From: UBA3871 sp041797745
GTDB taxonomy: Bacteria > Bacillota > Clostridia > Peptostreptococcales > Anaerovoracaceae
Length of the DNA: 48,589 nt
Reading direction: 5' to 3'
Assembly: GCA_041797745.1 (NCBI GenBank)
Contig: JBHBZU010000041.1
Span: 1-48,589 of the forward strand
Below, in pieces: positions 1 through 8,097 of the stretch. Made by a program: the position numbers and the translations under genes. The notes beneath the pieces are model-generated. The model was given only the letters and a program-made list of their open reading frames with translations, made no database searches and was not told the origin of the DNA. Each line of letters opens with the position of its first letter. Within the stretch, counting starts at the first letter, position 1.

Positions 1-580
1 AACTTTCGTATATATAATCATATTTATTACGCTTTTGTTTTCCAAACCCTCAAGGAGAAATTTGAAGCTCAAGTATGTGGCGGAATGGCTGTTTTGCATT
101 TACTTTTGCGCCATTTTAAGTATTACCGGTATGCTTAGCTTAAGCCTATCAAGTTTCAGGCTGACAGGTTTAAGATATAGCCTGATACCCCTTATAGACG
201 GCTACTTAAAGCCTATGACCTTGAACTTTATATTGTTTTTGCCTTTCGGCTTTCTTTTACCTTTAGCGCTATATGCAAATAAAGGAAAAGGCAAGTCCTC
301 ATCGATTCACGGATGGACTTGGTACCATGCTTTGATAGTTGGTTTGGAAGTCTCTCTTGCCATTGAAATTATCCAGCTTTTTTTCGGAAGACTGGCAGAG
401 ATAGATGATGTTATTATGAACGGTTTAGGCTCAACAGGAGGTTACGCATTATATACCTGCCTGCACCAGCTTCGTAAAAAAGCGTCAAAAGGTATTATTT
501 GGCTTCTTATTTGGGTAGCGGTGGTGATTGCTTCATATATGGCACTTGGCTATGTTATCATGGGGCATTTACCTATTTAA
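1..580 (+). CDS. VanZ-like family membrane protein, 5' end possibly outside the window
   Basis: A small integral membrane protein with several hydrophobic segments. The VanZ-type signature sits in its second half: an FLPFGFLLPL helix, then EIIQ, a GRLAEIDDVIMN stretch and a glycine-rich helix. VanZ itself gives low-level teicoplanin resistance; most family members have no known role. A TTG at 35 could start a 181-residue protein, but the frame stays open to the window edge and the extra residues are hydrophobic (VYIIIFITLLF), so the true start probably lies upstream. It stops at 578-580, and miaB follows 67 bases later on the same strand. No van resistance genes are nearby, so a resistance role should not be assumed. 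Confidence 0.75.
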   Translation, partial: TFVYIIIFITLLFSKPSRRNLKLKYVAEWLFCIYFCAILSITGMLSLSLSSFRLTGLRYSLIPLIDGYLKPMTLNFILFLPFGFLLPLALYANKGKGKSSSIHGWTWYHALIVGLEVSLAIEIIQLFFGRLAEIDDVIMNGLGSTGGYALYTCLHQLRKKASKGIIWLLIWVAVVIASYMALGYVIMGHLPI

Positions 581-647
581 CTAAGTGTATAGTTTGTGTT
601 ATTATTAATTTGTATAGCTATAAGAAAAACGCTGTTTGGGGGATTTA

Positions 648-2006
648 ATGGCAAAGGAGATTACAAAAACATTCCACATCACAACCTTTGGATGTCAGAT
701 GAATGAGCATGATTCCGAAGTTTTGGCAGGAATGCTTATGGAAGCCGGATTTACGCCGGTAAAAGAAAAGAAAGATGCAGGTGTTGTTATTATGAATACC
801 TGTTCCATTAGAGAAAACGCAGATAAAAGATTCTTCGGTACACTTGGTCAGATGAAACGTCGCAAGGAGGCAGGAGACAATTTTATTATGTGCGTTTGTG
901 GCTGTATGTGCCAGCAGCAGCACATTATTGATACCATAAAGGAGAAGTATCCTTGGGTAGATCTTATCTTCGGTACTCACAACATTCATACATTCCCAAA
1001 GCTTTTGAAGAACTGCATTGATGAACAGAGAAAGATTGTTGATGTGTGGCAGGAGGGCGGAGATATTGTTGAGGGTATGCCCTGTAAGAGAGTTTACAGG
1101 CACAAGTCCTATGTGAATATCATGTACGGTTGCAACAACTTCTGTACATATTGTATCGTTCCTTACACCAGAGGCAGAGAGCGCAGCAGGCTCCCGCAAG
1201 ATATAGTAAAAGAGATAGAAGATTTGGTGGCTGACGGGGTAAAAGAAGTAATGCTTCTTGGACAGAATGTAAATTCCTACAAAGGAGGAGATACCACTTT
1301 TGCACAGCTTATCCAAATGATAAACGATATAGAGGGCTTGGAACGTATCAGGTTTATGACCTCTCATCCGAAAGATTTGTCACAGGAGCTTATTGAAGCC
1401 TTTAGCACTTGCGATAAGCTTTGTAAACAGATACATCTGCCGGTTCAGGCAGGCTCCTCAAGAATACTTAAAAAGATGAACCGCCATTATGACAGAGAAA
1501 AGTATTTAGATTTAGTAAAGCGGTTAAAGGCGGCTGTTCCGGAAATTTGTATAACTACCGATATAATTGTGGGATTTCCGGGAGAAACAGAGGAGGACTT
1601 TGAAGAAACCTTAAGTCTTTGTAAAGAGGTTCAGTACGATTCAGCCTTTACTTTCCTTTATTCCATTCGCAAGGGAACTCCGGCAGCCACTTACGATAAT
1701 CAAGTGCCTGAAGAAGTTAAGCACGAAAGATTTAATCGTTTGGTGGATATAATCAATGAGGGTTCAGCGAAAAAGAATGCTGCCTGTGTCGGTCAAAGGA
1801 TGAAAGTTTTAGTGGAGTGCGAGGCTAAACGAGAACGAGGAGACGGGCTAGCTGCACATAAACAAGGACAGGTAACTCTTTCGGGAAGAACTGACGGCTT
1901 TAAGCTGGTAAATTTAGCAGGTTCTAAAGCATTGATAGGGGAAATTGTCGAGGTGGAAATTATAAGCGCCAATACCTTTAGTCTGGTAGGCGTTTTATGT
2001 GAATAG
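648..2006 (+). CDS. miaB: tRNA-2-methylthio-N6-dimethylallyladenosine synthase MiaB
   Basis: Radical-SAM methylthiotransferase that adds the 2-methylthio group to i6A37 of tRNAs reading UNN codons. The N-terminal UPF0004 domain carries the cluster cysteines (FGCQMNEHDSE near residue 16, NTCSIRENADKRFFG near 52, GCMCQ near 86). The radical-SAM CxxxCxxC motif follows in YGCNNFCTYCIVPYTRGRE, and a C-terminal TRAM domain ends the protein. I start at ATG 648, which has a G-rich site 6 bases upstream; a TTG at 636 would add four residues. At 452 residues the length is normal. In many Firmicutes miaB lies beside mutS, mutL or miaA; none of these is adjacent here. Confidence 0.96.
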   Translation: MAKEITKTFHITTFGCQMNEHDSEVLAGMLMEAGFTPVKEKKDAGVVIMNTCSIRENADKRFFGTLGQMKRRKEAGDNFIMCVCGCMCQQQHIIDTIKEKYPWVDLIFGTHNIHTFPKLLKNCIDEQRKIVDVWQEGGDIVEGMPCKRVYRHKSYVNIMYGCNNFCTYCIVPYTRGRERSRLPQDIVKEIEDLVADGVKEVMLLGQNVNSYKGGDTTFAQLIQMINDIEGLERIRFMTSHPKDLSQELIEAFSTCDKLCKQIHLPVQAGSSRILKKMNRHYDREKYLDLVKRLKAAVPEICITTDIIVGFPGETEEDFEETLSLCKEVQYDSAFTFLYSIRKGTPAATYDNQVPEEVKHERFNRLVDIINEGSAKKNAACVGQRMKVLVECEAKRERGDGLAAHKQGQVTLSGRTDGFKLVNLAGSKALIGEIVEVEIISANTFSLVGVLCE

Positions 2007-2019
2007 AAAGGTTATTTCG

Positions 2020-3312
2020 ATGAAAGCTAAAAGAAAACTAAATCCCGTAATTATAGGGGCTACAGTGGTAATTATCGTTGCGCTGGCGCTTATGACGATT
2101 CAGGCATTGCCAAAGGTGGAAAAGCAAAAGTCTTCAAATTCACTGAAAAATGTAGAAATTTATCTTGATGACGAAAACTATAAGATTGGTGCAAATGACA
2201 CCGTAATTATTCCTGCGGGAAGACCGAGGGTGCCTCAAATTATGTGTGATAATCGTAGGGTTGAGATTTATCAGGCATTCTTTCCTGATGAGCAGGAAGC
2301 AGCTACCGCAACCATCAAGCTGGGAGAAGAAGAAAGAACGGTTAAGTTTATTAAGGATAAGTCTTTGGGCTTGGAATTTCAGTATGACGACCGTATTCAG
2401 TGGGCAGGGGATATTCCGAATGCCATTTATGAATCTTCAAATCCAAAGGTGGCAAAGGTAACTCTTTCGGGACAGATTATTATTACAGGTGTCAGCAATG
2501 AGCCTGTAACCCTTACCGCTTCTAACGGTTTGGAAAAAGAAGAATTTACTATTACAAGGACGGTAAAGGCGCCTATAAGCGTATATATTCTTACAGGACA
2601 GAGCAATGCGGCCTATTATTTTGCAGATCCCAAAACCGCCAGCCAAACCAAAAAAGGTACGGCTTATGTATATGACCAGTCCGCAGGTATTTATTCCGTT
2701 CAGTCCATGAATCATGATGATGACAGCCAAGCCAGAGGAAATATTGAGGCAGGGATTGTAAAGTCCCTTTATGATGATTTGGGAGAAAAGGTTATTATTG
2801 TAAATACAGGGCGTTCAGGTGAAAAAATTGAAACCTTTGAACCGGGGCAGTCTTCATTTTTATATACCGAAGACGCTTGGAAGAATATAAATTATATCTT
2901 TAGAAATGAATGGTTCCAGCAACGGTTTGAACCAAGAATACGCAGCTACATATGGGTTCAGGGAGAATCGGATGATTGGAGAAGCCCTGAAGACTATATG
3001 GAAAGCTTCATGAGGTTCCATCAAATCATGAGATCTGATAAATACGGCTTCAACTATGCTTTCATATCACAGATTGTACCCAGATTTTTCAGACCGAATG
3101 ACGCACAGGAACGTTTAGCACAAGGCTATGATGATATCTACATGGCTACCAGAGTTACTAACAGCTTCGCTTCAAGCACAGGTGAGCTTCGGTCGGACAA
3201 TTTACATTACACTCAAAAAGGTGACAATTTGGCAGGAGAAGATATTGGACACAATATAGCTTTTGTATATAAGGGACTCGGAAAAGCACTCATTGAGGGC
3301 GAAAACGAGTAA
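2020..3312 (+). CDS. Membrane-anchored SGNH/SASA-type esterase with Ig-like domain
   Basis: Predicted extracytoplasmic hydrolase. Residues about 10-32 form one hydrophobic helix that acts as a signal anchor. Residues about 140-185 look like a Big_2 immunoglobulin-like domain (YESSNPKVAKV, then SGQIIITGV). The catalytic part starts at APISVYILTGQSNAAYY, the GQSN block with the nucleophilic serine of sialate O-acetylesterase-like (SASA/CE6-type) enzymes. It continues with WVQGESD, and near the end DNLHYTQKG, which would hold the catalytic Asp/His. The substrate is probably an acetylated sugar on the cell surface or in the environment, but it cannot be read from sequence. I start at ATG 2020, 8 bases after AGAAAGG; a GTG at 1999 overlaps the miaB stop. 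Confidence 0.8.
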   Translation: MKAKRKLNPVIIGATVVIIVALALMTIQALPKVEKQKSSNSLKNVEIYLDDENYKIGANDTVIIPAGRPRVPQIMCDNRRVEIYQAFFPDEQEAATATIKLGEEERTVKFIKDKSLGLEFQYDDRIQWAGDIPNAIYESSNPKVAKVTLSGQIIITGVSNEPVTLTASNGLEKEEFTITRTVKAPISVYILTGQSNAAYYFADPKTASQTKKGTAYVYDQSAGIYSVQSMNHDDDSQARGNIEAGIVKSLYDDLGEKVIIVNTGRSGEKIETFEPGQSSFLYTEDAWKNINYIFRNEWFQQRFEPRIRSYIWVQGESDDWRSPEDYMESFMRFHQIMRSDKYGFNYAFISQIVPRFFRPNDAQERLAQGYDDIYMATRVTNSFASSTGELRSDNLHYTQKGDNLAGEDIGHNIAFVYKGLGKALIEGENE

Positions 3313-3327
3313 AGGAGGATTAGAATT

Positions 3328-4044
3328 TTGAGACGACTTGGAAGTGTACCTATCTGGCTGGTTATCGCAATGCTTGCGGTAGCTTCAGTGTCCAGAGGAG
3401 GCTACAACAATATTGTGGGCTGGTTCATGAATATGATTTTACTTTTGCCAGGTATTATTATCGGCATTTCATTTCATGAATTTGCACATGCGTATGTTGC
3501 CACTTTGTGTGGCGACCCTACGCCGAAAAATCAGGGGAGAGTTACAATAAATCCTGCTTCCCACGTGGATCCGGTTGGATTTATATGCCTGCTTTTTGTG
3601 GGTTTTGGATGGGGTTATCCTGTGGTGATTAACCCTAGTAATTTCAAACATCCAAGAAGAGATGAACTTTTGGTTTCCTGCGCGGGAGTTGCTATGAACT
3701 TTGTTATAGCTTTAGTCTTTGCAGGGCTTATGAAGCTGATTTTTGTAATAAGTCCTGTGTTTCTGGTTGGACATTCAGGAGGAATTATTTGGAGAATGCT
3801 TCAGGATGTGGTTTGGGTGAATTTAGTTCTTTTGGTGTTTAACCTCATACCTATTCCGCCGCTTGACGGCTTTGGCATAATTACACAGCTTTTTAACTTA
3901 AGAAACACAAAGTTTTATTGGACAGTTTATAACTACGGTTTCTATATCTTGCTGGCTCTCATGCTGCTGGATATTACAGACCTGGTACTTACACCTATAT
4001 TGAGCTTTTTAGCCGGTGTGGTTTTCGGAATCTGGGGAATATGA
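3328..4044 (+). CDS. Site-2 protease family (M50) zinc metalloprotease
   Basis: Multi-spanning membrane protease of the M50B group. The zinc motif HExxH is in the second hydrophobic segment (SFHEFAHAYVAT, residues about 49-60), followed by NPASHVDPVG. The third zinc ligand lies in the NLIPIPPLDGF motif near residue 173. The stand-alone YwhC/Rv-type members have no PDZ domain, and none is seen here. Start is TTG 3328, supported by AAAGGAGG 9 bases upstream; no ATG is available near it. It lies 15 bases after the esterase gene, so the two are probably co-transcribed. The substrate is unknown. Confidence 0.9.
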   Translation: MRRLGSVPIWLVIAMLAVASVSRGGYNNIVGWFMNMILLLPGIIIGISFHEFAHAYVATLCGDPTPKNQGRVTINPASHVDPVGFICLLFVGFGWGYPVVINPSNFKHPRRDELLVSCAGVAMNFVIALVFAGLMKLIFVISPVFLVGHSGGIIWRMLQDVVWVNLVLLVFNLIPIPPLDGFGIITQLFNLRNTKFYWTVYNYGFYILLALMLLDITDLVLTPILSFLAGVVFGIWGI

Positions 4045-4137
4045 TAAATTTTGGGGCTATAAGGAGGCTTATAGGAGAAAAAAGGCAAGAGCGAGCAAAA
4101 ATAGGGCTTATAGGACAAAAATAGTTGGTAAAATATT

Positions 4138-4172
4138 TGAGACAGGCGATAAATTCGCCTGTCTCATTTTTT
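4138..4172. terminator. Intrinsic terminator between convergent genes
   Basis: A perfect 12-bp stem (TGAGACAGGCGA and its complement) with a short TAAA-containing loop, followed by six T on the plus strand. It ends the M50 protease unit. The minus-strand side has only an A/T-rich tail, so it may work less well for the GntR gene. Confidence 0.9.
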
Positions 4173-4205
4173 AAAGTATTTTATAGATTGTGAATTAGTT
4201 AAAAT

Positions 4206-4874
4206 TTATCTTGGCTTAATGCAGAATCTTTCTCTGGAAGTGTGCATATGGCTGTTCATAGCCTTTATACCCGCTTCAACATCTCTTGCCTTAAAGGCTT
4301 CAAATATAGCACGATGTTCTTCAAGTACGTGCTGGAGATAATATGTAGTATCTTCAGGGGGCTTGCGGATATGCTTCAGGTAGAGCTGATAGGATTCCAG
4401 CACTCGTTCCAGCATGCGATTGTGGGAAGAAGCGTAAATAAGCTCATGGAAGCTGGTGTTGATATTCAACATCTTTTCAAAGTCATCTTTCATGGTGTAA
4501 AACTCCATAAATTCGAAAGTTTCTTCCAGTTGCTCAAGTTCGTGTTCCGTAATTCTTTCAATACCCCAACGAACAGCCTGAATTTCATACACTGTACGGA
4601 GCTCAAAGAGATCAATTATGTCTTGATCTGCCAAACCAACTACAAATGCTCCGCGATTTGGGATATTTTCAATAAGACCCTCTGTTTCCAGCTGTCTCAA
4701 CGCTTCTCTTACAGGAGTACGACTGACACCGTATTTATTGCAGATGTGCTGCTCTGTAAGCTTTTCACCGCTTTTCATCTTACCTGTAAGAATATCAGAC
4801 TGAAGTTCGCTGAAAAGATTGTTTGAAAGCGGTTGATTGTTGGTTTTGTCTAACTGAAATTTGTACATAACCAT
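4206..4874 (-). CDS. GntR family transcriptional regulator, FCD (FadR-type) subfamily
   Basis: DNA-binding repressor or activator. The N-terminal winged helix-turn-helix carries the GntR signature (SGEKLTEQHICNKYGVSRTPVREALRQLE, read in two parts around residues 35-63). An all-helical FCD ligand domain follows, with the metal-ligand pattern DLFELR, FHELIYASSHNRML and EEHRAIFEAFKARD. FCD regulators usually sense small carboxylates; the ligand here is unknown. I start at ATG 4874, six bases after TGAGGA; a GTG at 4886 overlaps that ribosome site. It is divergent from hom, and the palindromes in the shared 243-base interval are candidate operators. Confidence 0.9.
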   Translation of the reverse strand: MVMYKFQLDKTNNQPLSNNLFSELQSDILTGKMKSGEKLTEQHICNKYGVSRTPVREALRQLETEGLIENIPNRGAFVVGLADQDIIDLFELRTVYEIQAVRWGIERITEHELEQLEETFEFMEFYTMKDDFEKMLNINTSFHELIYASSHNRMLERVLESYQLYLKHIRKPPEDTTYYLQHVLEEHRAIFEAFKARDVEAGIKAMNSHMHTSRERFCIKPR

Positions 4875-4956
4875 AATATTCCTCACTTATTTTAAATACA
4901 AAGAGTAGTATTTTCTTATTTCGGAAGAGATAACACACGTGTGTACAACCCATCCT

Positions 4957-4966
4957 TTGTATACAA
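4957..4966. promoter_or_regulatory. TTGTATACAA palindrome, candidate GntR operator
   Basis: A perfect 10-bp palindrome between the divergent GntR regulator and hom. A near copy (TTGTACACAC on the minus strand) lies next to a second palindrome, ACACACGTGTGT, at 4933-4944. Spaced palindromes with T-GT/AC-A half sites are usual for GntR/FCD operators; binding here is inference. Confidence 0.45.
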
Positions 4967-5040
4967 TAATACTTTACCACAAAAATGAATGCAATTCAAC
5001 TCCTTTCATAAGTATTTTTGTAGAAAAGGAGGAAAGCCTA

Positions 5041-5049
5041 TGATATAAT
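5041..5049 (+). promoter_or_regulatory. Extended -10 promoter for hom
   Basis: TGATATAAT gives a TGn extension and a perfect TATAAT at 5044-5049, about 70 bases before the hom start. No good -35 is seen at 17 bases; TTGTAG at 5018-5023 is 20 bases away. This fits an extended -10 promoter. Confidence 0.5.
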
Positions 5050-5117
5050 TTTATTATCATTTAGATTTTTAGGAAATTAAATGGAATGCATTAATTTCTC
5101 AAATTATGGAGGAGTAT

Positions 5118-6086
5118 ATGAAGCAGATAAAAATAGGCTTGTTAGGTTTAGGGAACGTTGGCAAAGGTACATATGAAATTCTTAAAATGAATTATGAGCT
5201 TATCCAAAAAAGATTGGGGGTTCAGTTTGAAGTTTCCAAAATTCTTGTAAATGATATTAAAAAAGATAGAGGTATTAAATTAGAGTCCGGTGTTTTAACT
5301 TCAAATGCGGAGGATATTTTAGAAAATCCTGAAATAGACATTGTGGTGGAAGTCTTAGGCGGCGTTCAGCCTGCTACAGACTATATGCTCCGTGCCATGA
5401 AAAACGGCAAACACGTAGTCACTGCCAACAAGGCGGCGGTGGCGGCTAATTATATGCAACTTATTAATGCGGCAAAAGAGAACCGTGTTATCTTTAAGAT
5501 GGAGGCTTCCGTGGCGGGTGCCATCCCTATCCTTACCTCAATACAGACGCAGCTTGCGGCTAATTCTTTCACAGAGGTGATGGGTATCGTAAACGGAACC
5601 ACAAACTACATCCTTACCAAGATGACTGAAGAGGGGCTTGCTTATGAAGAAGTTCTTAAGAAAGCGCAGGAACTGGGCTTTGCCGAAGCTGATCCTACAG
5701 CAGATGTTGAGGGGATTGATGTGGCAAACAAATTGACAATTCTCATGAAACTGCTCTTCGGAAAGTATATTGCTCCTGAAAATATAGCCCGCAAGGGTAT
5801 TACTCAAATCACCATGGAAGACATTCAGGAGGCAAAAAAGAGAGGTTGCAAGATTAAGCTCATTGCCCACGCAAAAGTGGATGAGGCGGGAAAACTGTCT
5901 TGTAGCGTAGCTCCGATGGAACTTTCAAAAGACCATCCTCTTGCAGCGGTCGGCAATGAATTTAATGCAGTTTACGTTATCGGGAATGCCTGCGGAGAGC
6001 TTATGTTCTACGGAAGAGGGGCAGGACCTCTGCCAACGGGAAGCGCTGTGGCAGGGGATATTTTGAGCGTTATAAGAGAAATGTAA
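5118..6086 (+). CDS. hom: Homoserine dehydrogenase, short form without ACT domain
   Basis: Reduces L-aspartate 4-semialdehyde to L-homoserine on the route to threonine, methionine and isoleucine. The Rossmann nucleotide-binding site is GLLGLGNVGKGTYEIL at the N-terminus. TANKA near residue 100, NGTTNYIL near 160 and AEADPTADVEGIDVANKL near 190 are the family's catalytic and substrate blocks, and the closing GAGPLPTGSAVAGDI is intact. At 322 residues it stops where other Gram-positive enzymes continue into an ACT regulatory domain, so threonine inhibition through that domain is unlikely. I start at ATG 5118, preceded by GGAGGAG; ATG 5106 overlaps that site. No thrB, thrC or lysC lies nearby. 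Confidence 0.95.
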   Translation: MKQIKIGLLGLGNVGKGTYEILKMNYELIQKRLGVQFEVSKILVNDIKKDRGIKLESGVLTSNAEDILENPEIDIVVEVLGGVQPATDYMLRAMKNGKHVVTANKAAVAANYMQLINAAKENRVIFKMEASVAGAIPILTSIQTQLAANSFTEVMGIVNGTTNYILTKMTEEGLAYEEVLKKAQELGFAEADPTADVEGIDVANKLTILMKLLFGKYIAPENIARKGITQITMEDIQEAKKRGCKIKLIAHAKVDEAGKLSCSVAPMELSKDHPLAAVGNEFNAVYVIGNACGELMFYGRGAGPLPTGSAVAGDILSVIREM

Positions 6087-6115
6087 TACGGGAATTTTTA
6101 TATATAAAAAGGTGC

Positions 6116-6144
6116 TTGATTTTTCATAAGAAAATGTATACAAT
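6116..6144 (+). promoter_or_regulatory. Promoter for the SEC-C gene and nth
   Basis: TTGATT at 6116-6121 and TACAAT at 6139-6144 with 17 bases between, about 70 bases upstream of the SEC-C gene. Confidence 0.5.
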
Positions 6145-6212
6145 TATGAAAGATGGGTACAAACCGTAAAGATTCGCTTCGCGATGTACAATAGATATTA
6201 TTGGAGGAAACT

Positions 6213-6713
6213 ATGAGTTTATACAAAGAATGGACGAAATTAATCGAGGAACAGACAGACGAAACCTTTGAAAAATTTTGGGAAGAATATGCGGCTGCGG
6301 AGTCCAAGATTTATGCAGACTTACTTTCAGGTAAGAAAGAACATATTGAGGGCAAATTTGAGGATTTTACAAAGGAGTACGAAGTGCGTCCTGTTATGTT
6401 CATGGGCTTTTTAGATGGCATTCAGTCCAGCATTAAGGAATCTTTTGCTTTAGATAAGATTAAAGAAGAAAGTGACATCAAAATGGATATCCTTTGGGAT
6501 CGTCTATTCTTCAACATGATTAGTGCAGAGGCGGAACACCTGTACGGCTTGGAAGAATGGGACAATATATATACCCTTGAAGAACGTCAGGAAATTGCTG
6601 ATGAATGGAGACGTTCCAGAACAGTGGTTAAGGAAAAGCTGCCAGGTCGTAACGACCCGTGCCCATGCGGCAGCGGCAAGAAGTACAAGAAGTGTTGCGG
6701 AGCTAACAAATAA
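6213..6713 (+). CDS. SEC-C motif zinc-binding protein
   Basis: A 166-residue acidic helical protein ending in a SEC-C motif (GRNDPCPCGSGKKYKKCCG), the short zinc-binding module first known from the SecA tail. The rest has no family I recognise; it is rich in Glu and aromatic residues and looks like an all-helical domain. A function cannot be named; SEC-C modules bind zinc and often mediate protein contacts. I start at ATG 6213 after GGAGGAA; TTG 6201 overlaps that site. nth follows 24 bases later. Confidence 0.75.
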   Translation: MSLYKEWTKLIEEQTDETFEKFWEEYAAAESKIYADLLSGKKEHIEGKFEDFTKEYEVRPVMFMGFLDGIQSSIKESFALDKIKEESDIKMDILWDRLFFNMISAEAEHLYGLEEWDNIYTLEERQEIADEWRRSRTVVKEKLPGRNDPCPCGSGKKYKKCCGANK

Positions 6714-6737
6714 TTATTTATTAAGGAATCAGATAAG

Positions 6738-7448
6738 ATGAAGAGTGCTAAAGGCACAGCTGAATATGTAAGTCAGAACCTCACAGATTCTCAGGTTTGT
6801 GAGGTTTTGGATACTTTAAAAAATATGTATCCGGATGCAGAATGTGCTCTTAATCATGGCAGCGTGTATCAGCTTCTTGTGGCGGTGGCACTTTCTGCCC
6901 AAACTACAGATGTATCAGTAAATAAGGTTACACCTGCACTTTTTGCGAAATATCCGGATTCACACAGTCTTTCTTTAGCGGCAGATAAGGATTTTGAGGG
7001 AACAGTTTCGGAGGTGTCGGAACTCATTCGCAAAATAGGTATGTACAAAACAAAGGCAAAGAACATTGTTAAATTGAGTCAGATGTTGGAAAAGACATAT
7101 CATGGCGTGGTACCTGAGGATTTTGATTCTTTGATAACCCTTTCGGGCGTTGGCAGAAAAACAGCCAACGTTGTTCTTGCTGTTGGCTTCGGACATCAGA
7201 CTATGCCTGTTGATACACACGTATTAAGAGTGTCTCACCGCATTGGTCTTGCAAGCGAAAAATCCTTGGGCAATCCTGATGCTACGGAGCAGGAGCTTAT
7301 AAGAATTATTCCTGAAAATCGTCTTACCGAGGCACATCATAGTTTAATTTTTCATGGCAGACGTTGCTGTATTGCACAAAGACCTAAATGTATTGAATGT
7401 GGAATAGCAAGGTACTGTTGTTTTTTTGCCCTAAATCAAAAAAATTAA
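6738..7448 (+). CDS. nth: Endonuclease III (DNA glycosylase/AP lyase)
   Basis: Bifunctional base-excision repair enzyme that removes oxidised pyrimidines and cuts the abasic site. The helix-hairpin-helix is LSGVGRKTANVVL, with the catalytic lysine at about residue 141. The GPD aspartate is in MPVDTHVLR at about 159. The C-terminal cluster loop has the exact spacing Cx6Cx2Cx5C (Cys 211, 218, 221, 227), so the 4Fe-4S cluster should be present. At 236 residues it is slightly longer than usual because of about 15 extra residues at the N-terminus. ATG 6738 has a weak AAGGA site. Confidence 0.96.
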   Translation: MKSAKGTAEYVSQNLTDSQVCEVLDTLKNMYPDAECALNHGSVYQLLVAVALSAQTTDVSVNKVTPALFAKYPDSHSLSLAADKDFEGTVSEVSELIRKIGMYKTKAKNIVKLSQMLEKTYHGVVPEDFDSLITLSGVGRKTANVVLAVGFGHQTMPVDTHVLRVSHRIGLASEKSLGNPDATEQELIRIIPENRLTEAHHSLIFHGRRCCIAQRPKCIECGIARYCCFFALNQKN

Positions 7449-7492
7449 ACTTATTTGGTAACTGAAACAAAAGAAAAAATGGAGACAGTAAC

Positions 7493-7975
7493 ATGGCTAT
7501 ACATATAGTATTCGTACAGCCGGAAATTCCACCGAATACCGGCAATATTGCAAGAACCTGTGCTGCAACCGACAGCGTGCTGCACCTGGTAAAGCCTTTG
7601 GGTTTTTCCATTGATGACAAGTCGCTGAAAAGAGCGGGGCTTGATTATTGGCAGTATGTGAAGCTTGAGATTCATGAAAGTTTGGAAGACTTTATGAAAA
7701 AATACGGTTCCGAGGGTGAAAACCGTCGAATGTGGCTTGCAACAACAAAAGGCCCTAACCGATATTCAGATATAAAATTTTTAGACGGAGACATGATTCT
7801 TTTCGGTAGGGAAACTGCGGGTTTGCCAAGAGATTTTATAGCGGAGCATGAGGCACAGGCTATAAGGATTCCCATGAGCGCAGATACAAGACTTCGCTCG
7901 TTAAATCTTTCAAATTCAGCCAATATCATACTTTTTGAAGCCTTGAAACAGTTGGATTTTCCGGGGTTGAAATAG
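7493..7975 (+). CDS. trmL: tRNA (cytidine/uridine(34)-2'-O)-methyltransferase TrmL
   Basis: SPOUT-family methyltransferase that 2'-O-methylates the wobble base of leucine tRNAs. The three family blocks are visible: PEIPPNTGNIARTCAATD at the start, LFGRETAGLP near residue 103, and IPMSADTRLRSLNLSNSA near residue 125, which forms the trefoil-knot S-adenosylmethionine site. At 160 residues the length is normal. Start ATG 7493 follows a GGAGA site. It is 44 bases after nth and probably in the same unit. Confidence 0.94.
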   Translation: MAIHIVFVQPEIPPNTGNIARTCAATDSVLHLVKPLGFSIDDKSLKRAGLDYWQYVKLEIHESLEDFMKKYGSEGENRRMWLATTKGPNRYSDIKFLDGDMILFGRETAGLPRDFIAEHEAQAIRIPMSADTRLRSLNLSNSANIILFEALKQLDFPGLK

Positions 7976-8054
7976 GCTTTCAAAAATATTTAAGTATAAT
8001 CTCGATATAAAATAAAATAATATTGCTAATTGCATACAAAAATGCCTTTAAAAA

Positions 8055-8063
8055 TGGTATAAT
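8055..8063 (+). promoter_or_regulatory. Extended -10 promoter for rpoN
   Basis: TGGTATAAT, a TGn extension with a perfect -10 at 8058-8063, 35 bases before the rpoN start. The -35 region is poor (TACAAA at 17 bases). Confidence 0.5.
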
Positions 8064-8097
8064 ACAAATGTATTGTCTTAAGAGGGGAGGTTTATGT

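Noticed and set aside
645..1367. 240-residue minus-strand ORF opposite miaB
   Set aside because: Low-complexity translation, no ribosome site, wholly antisense to a clear miaB.
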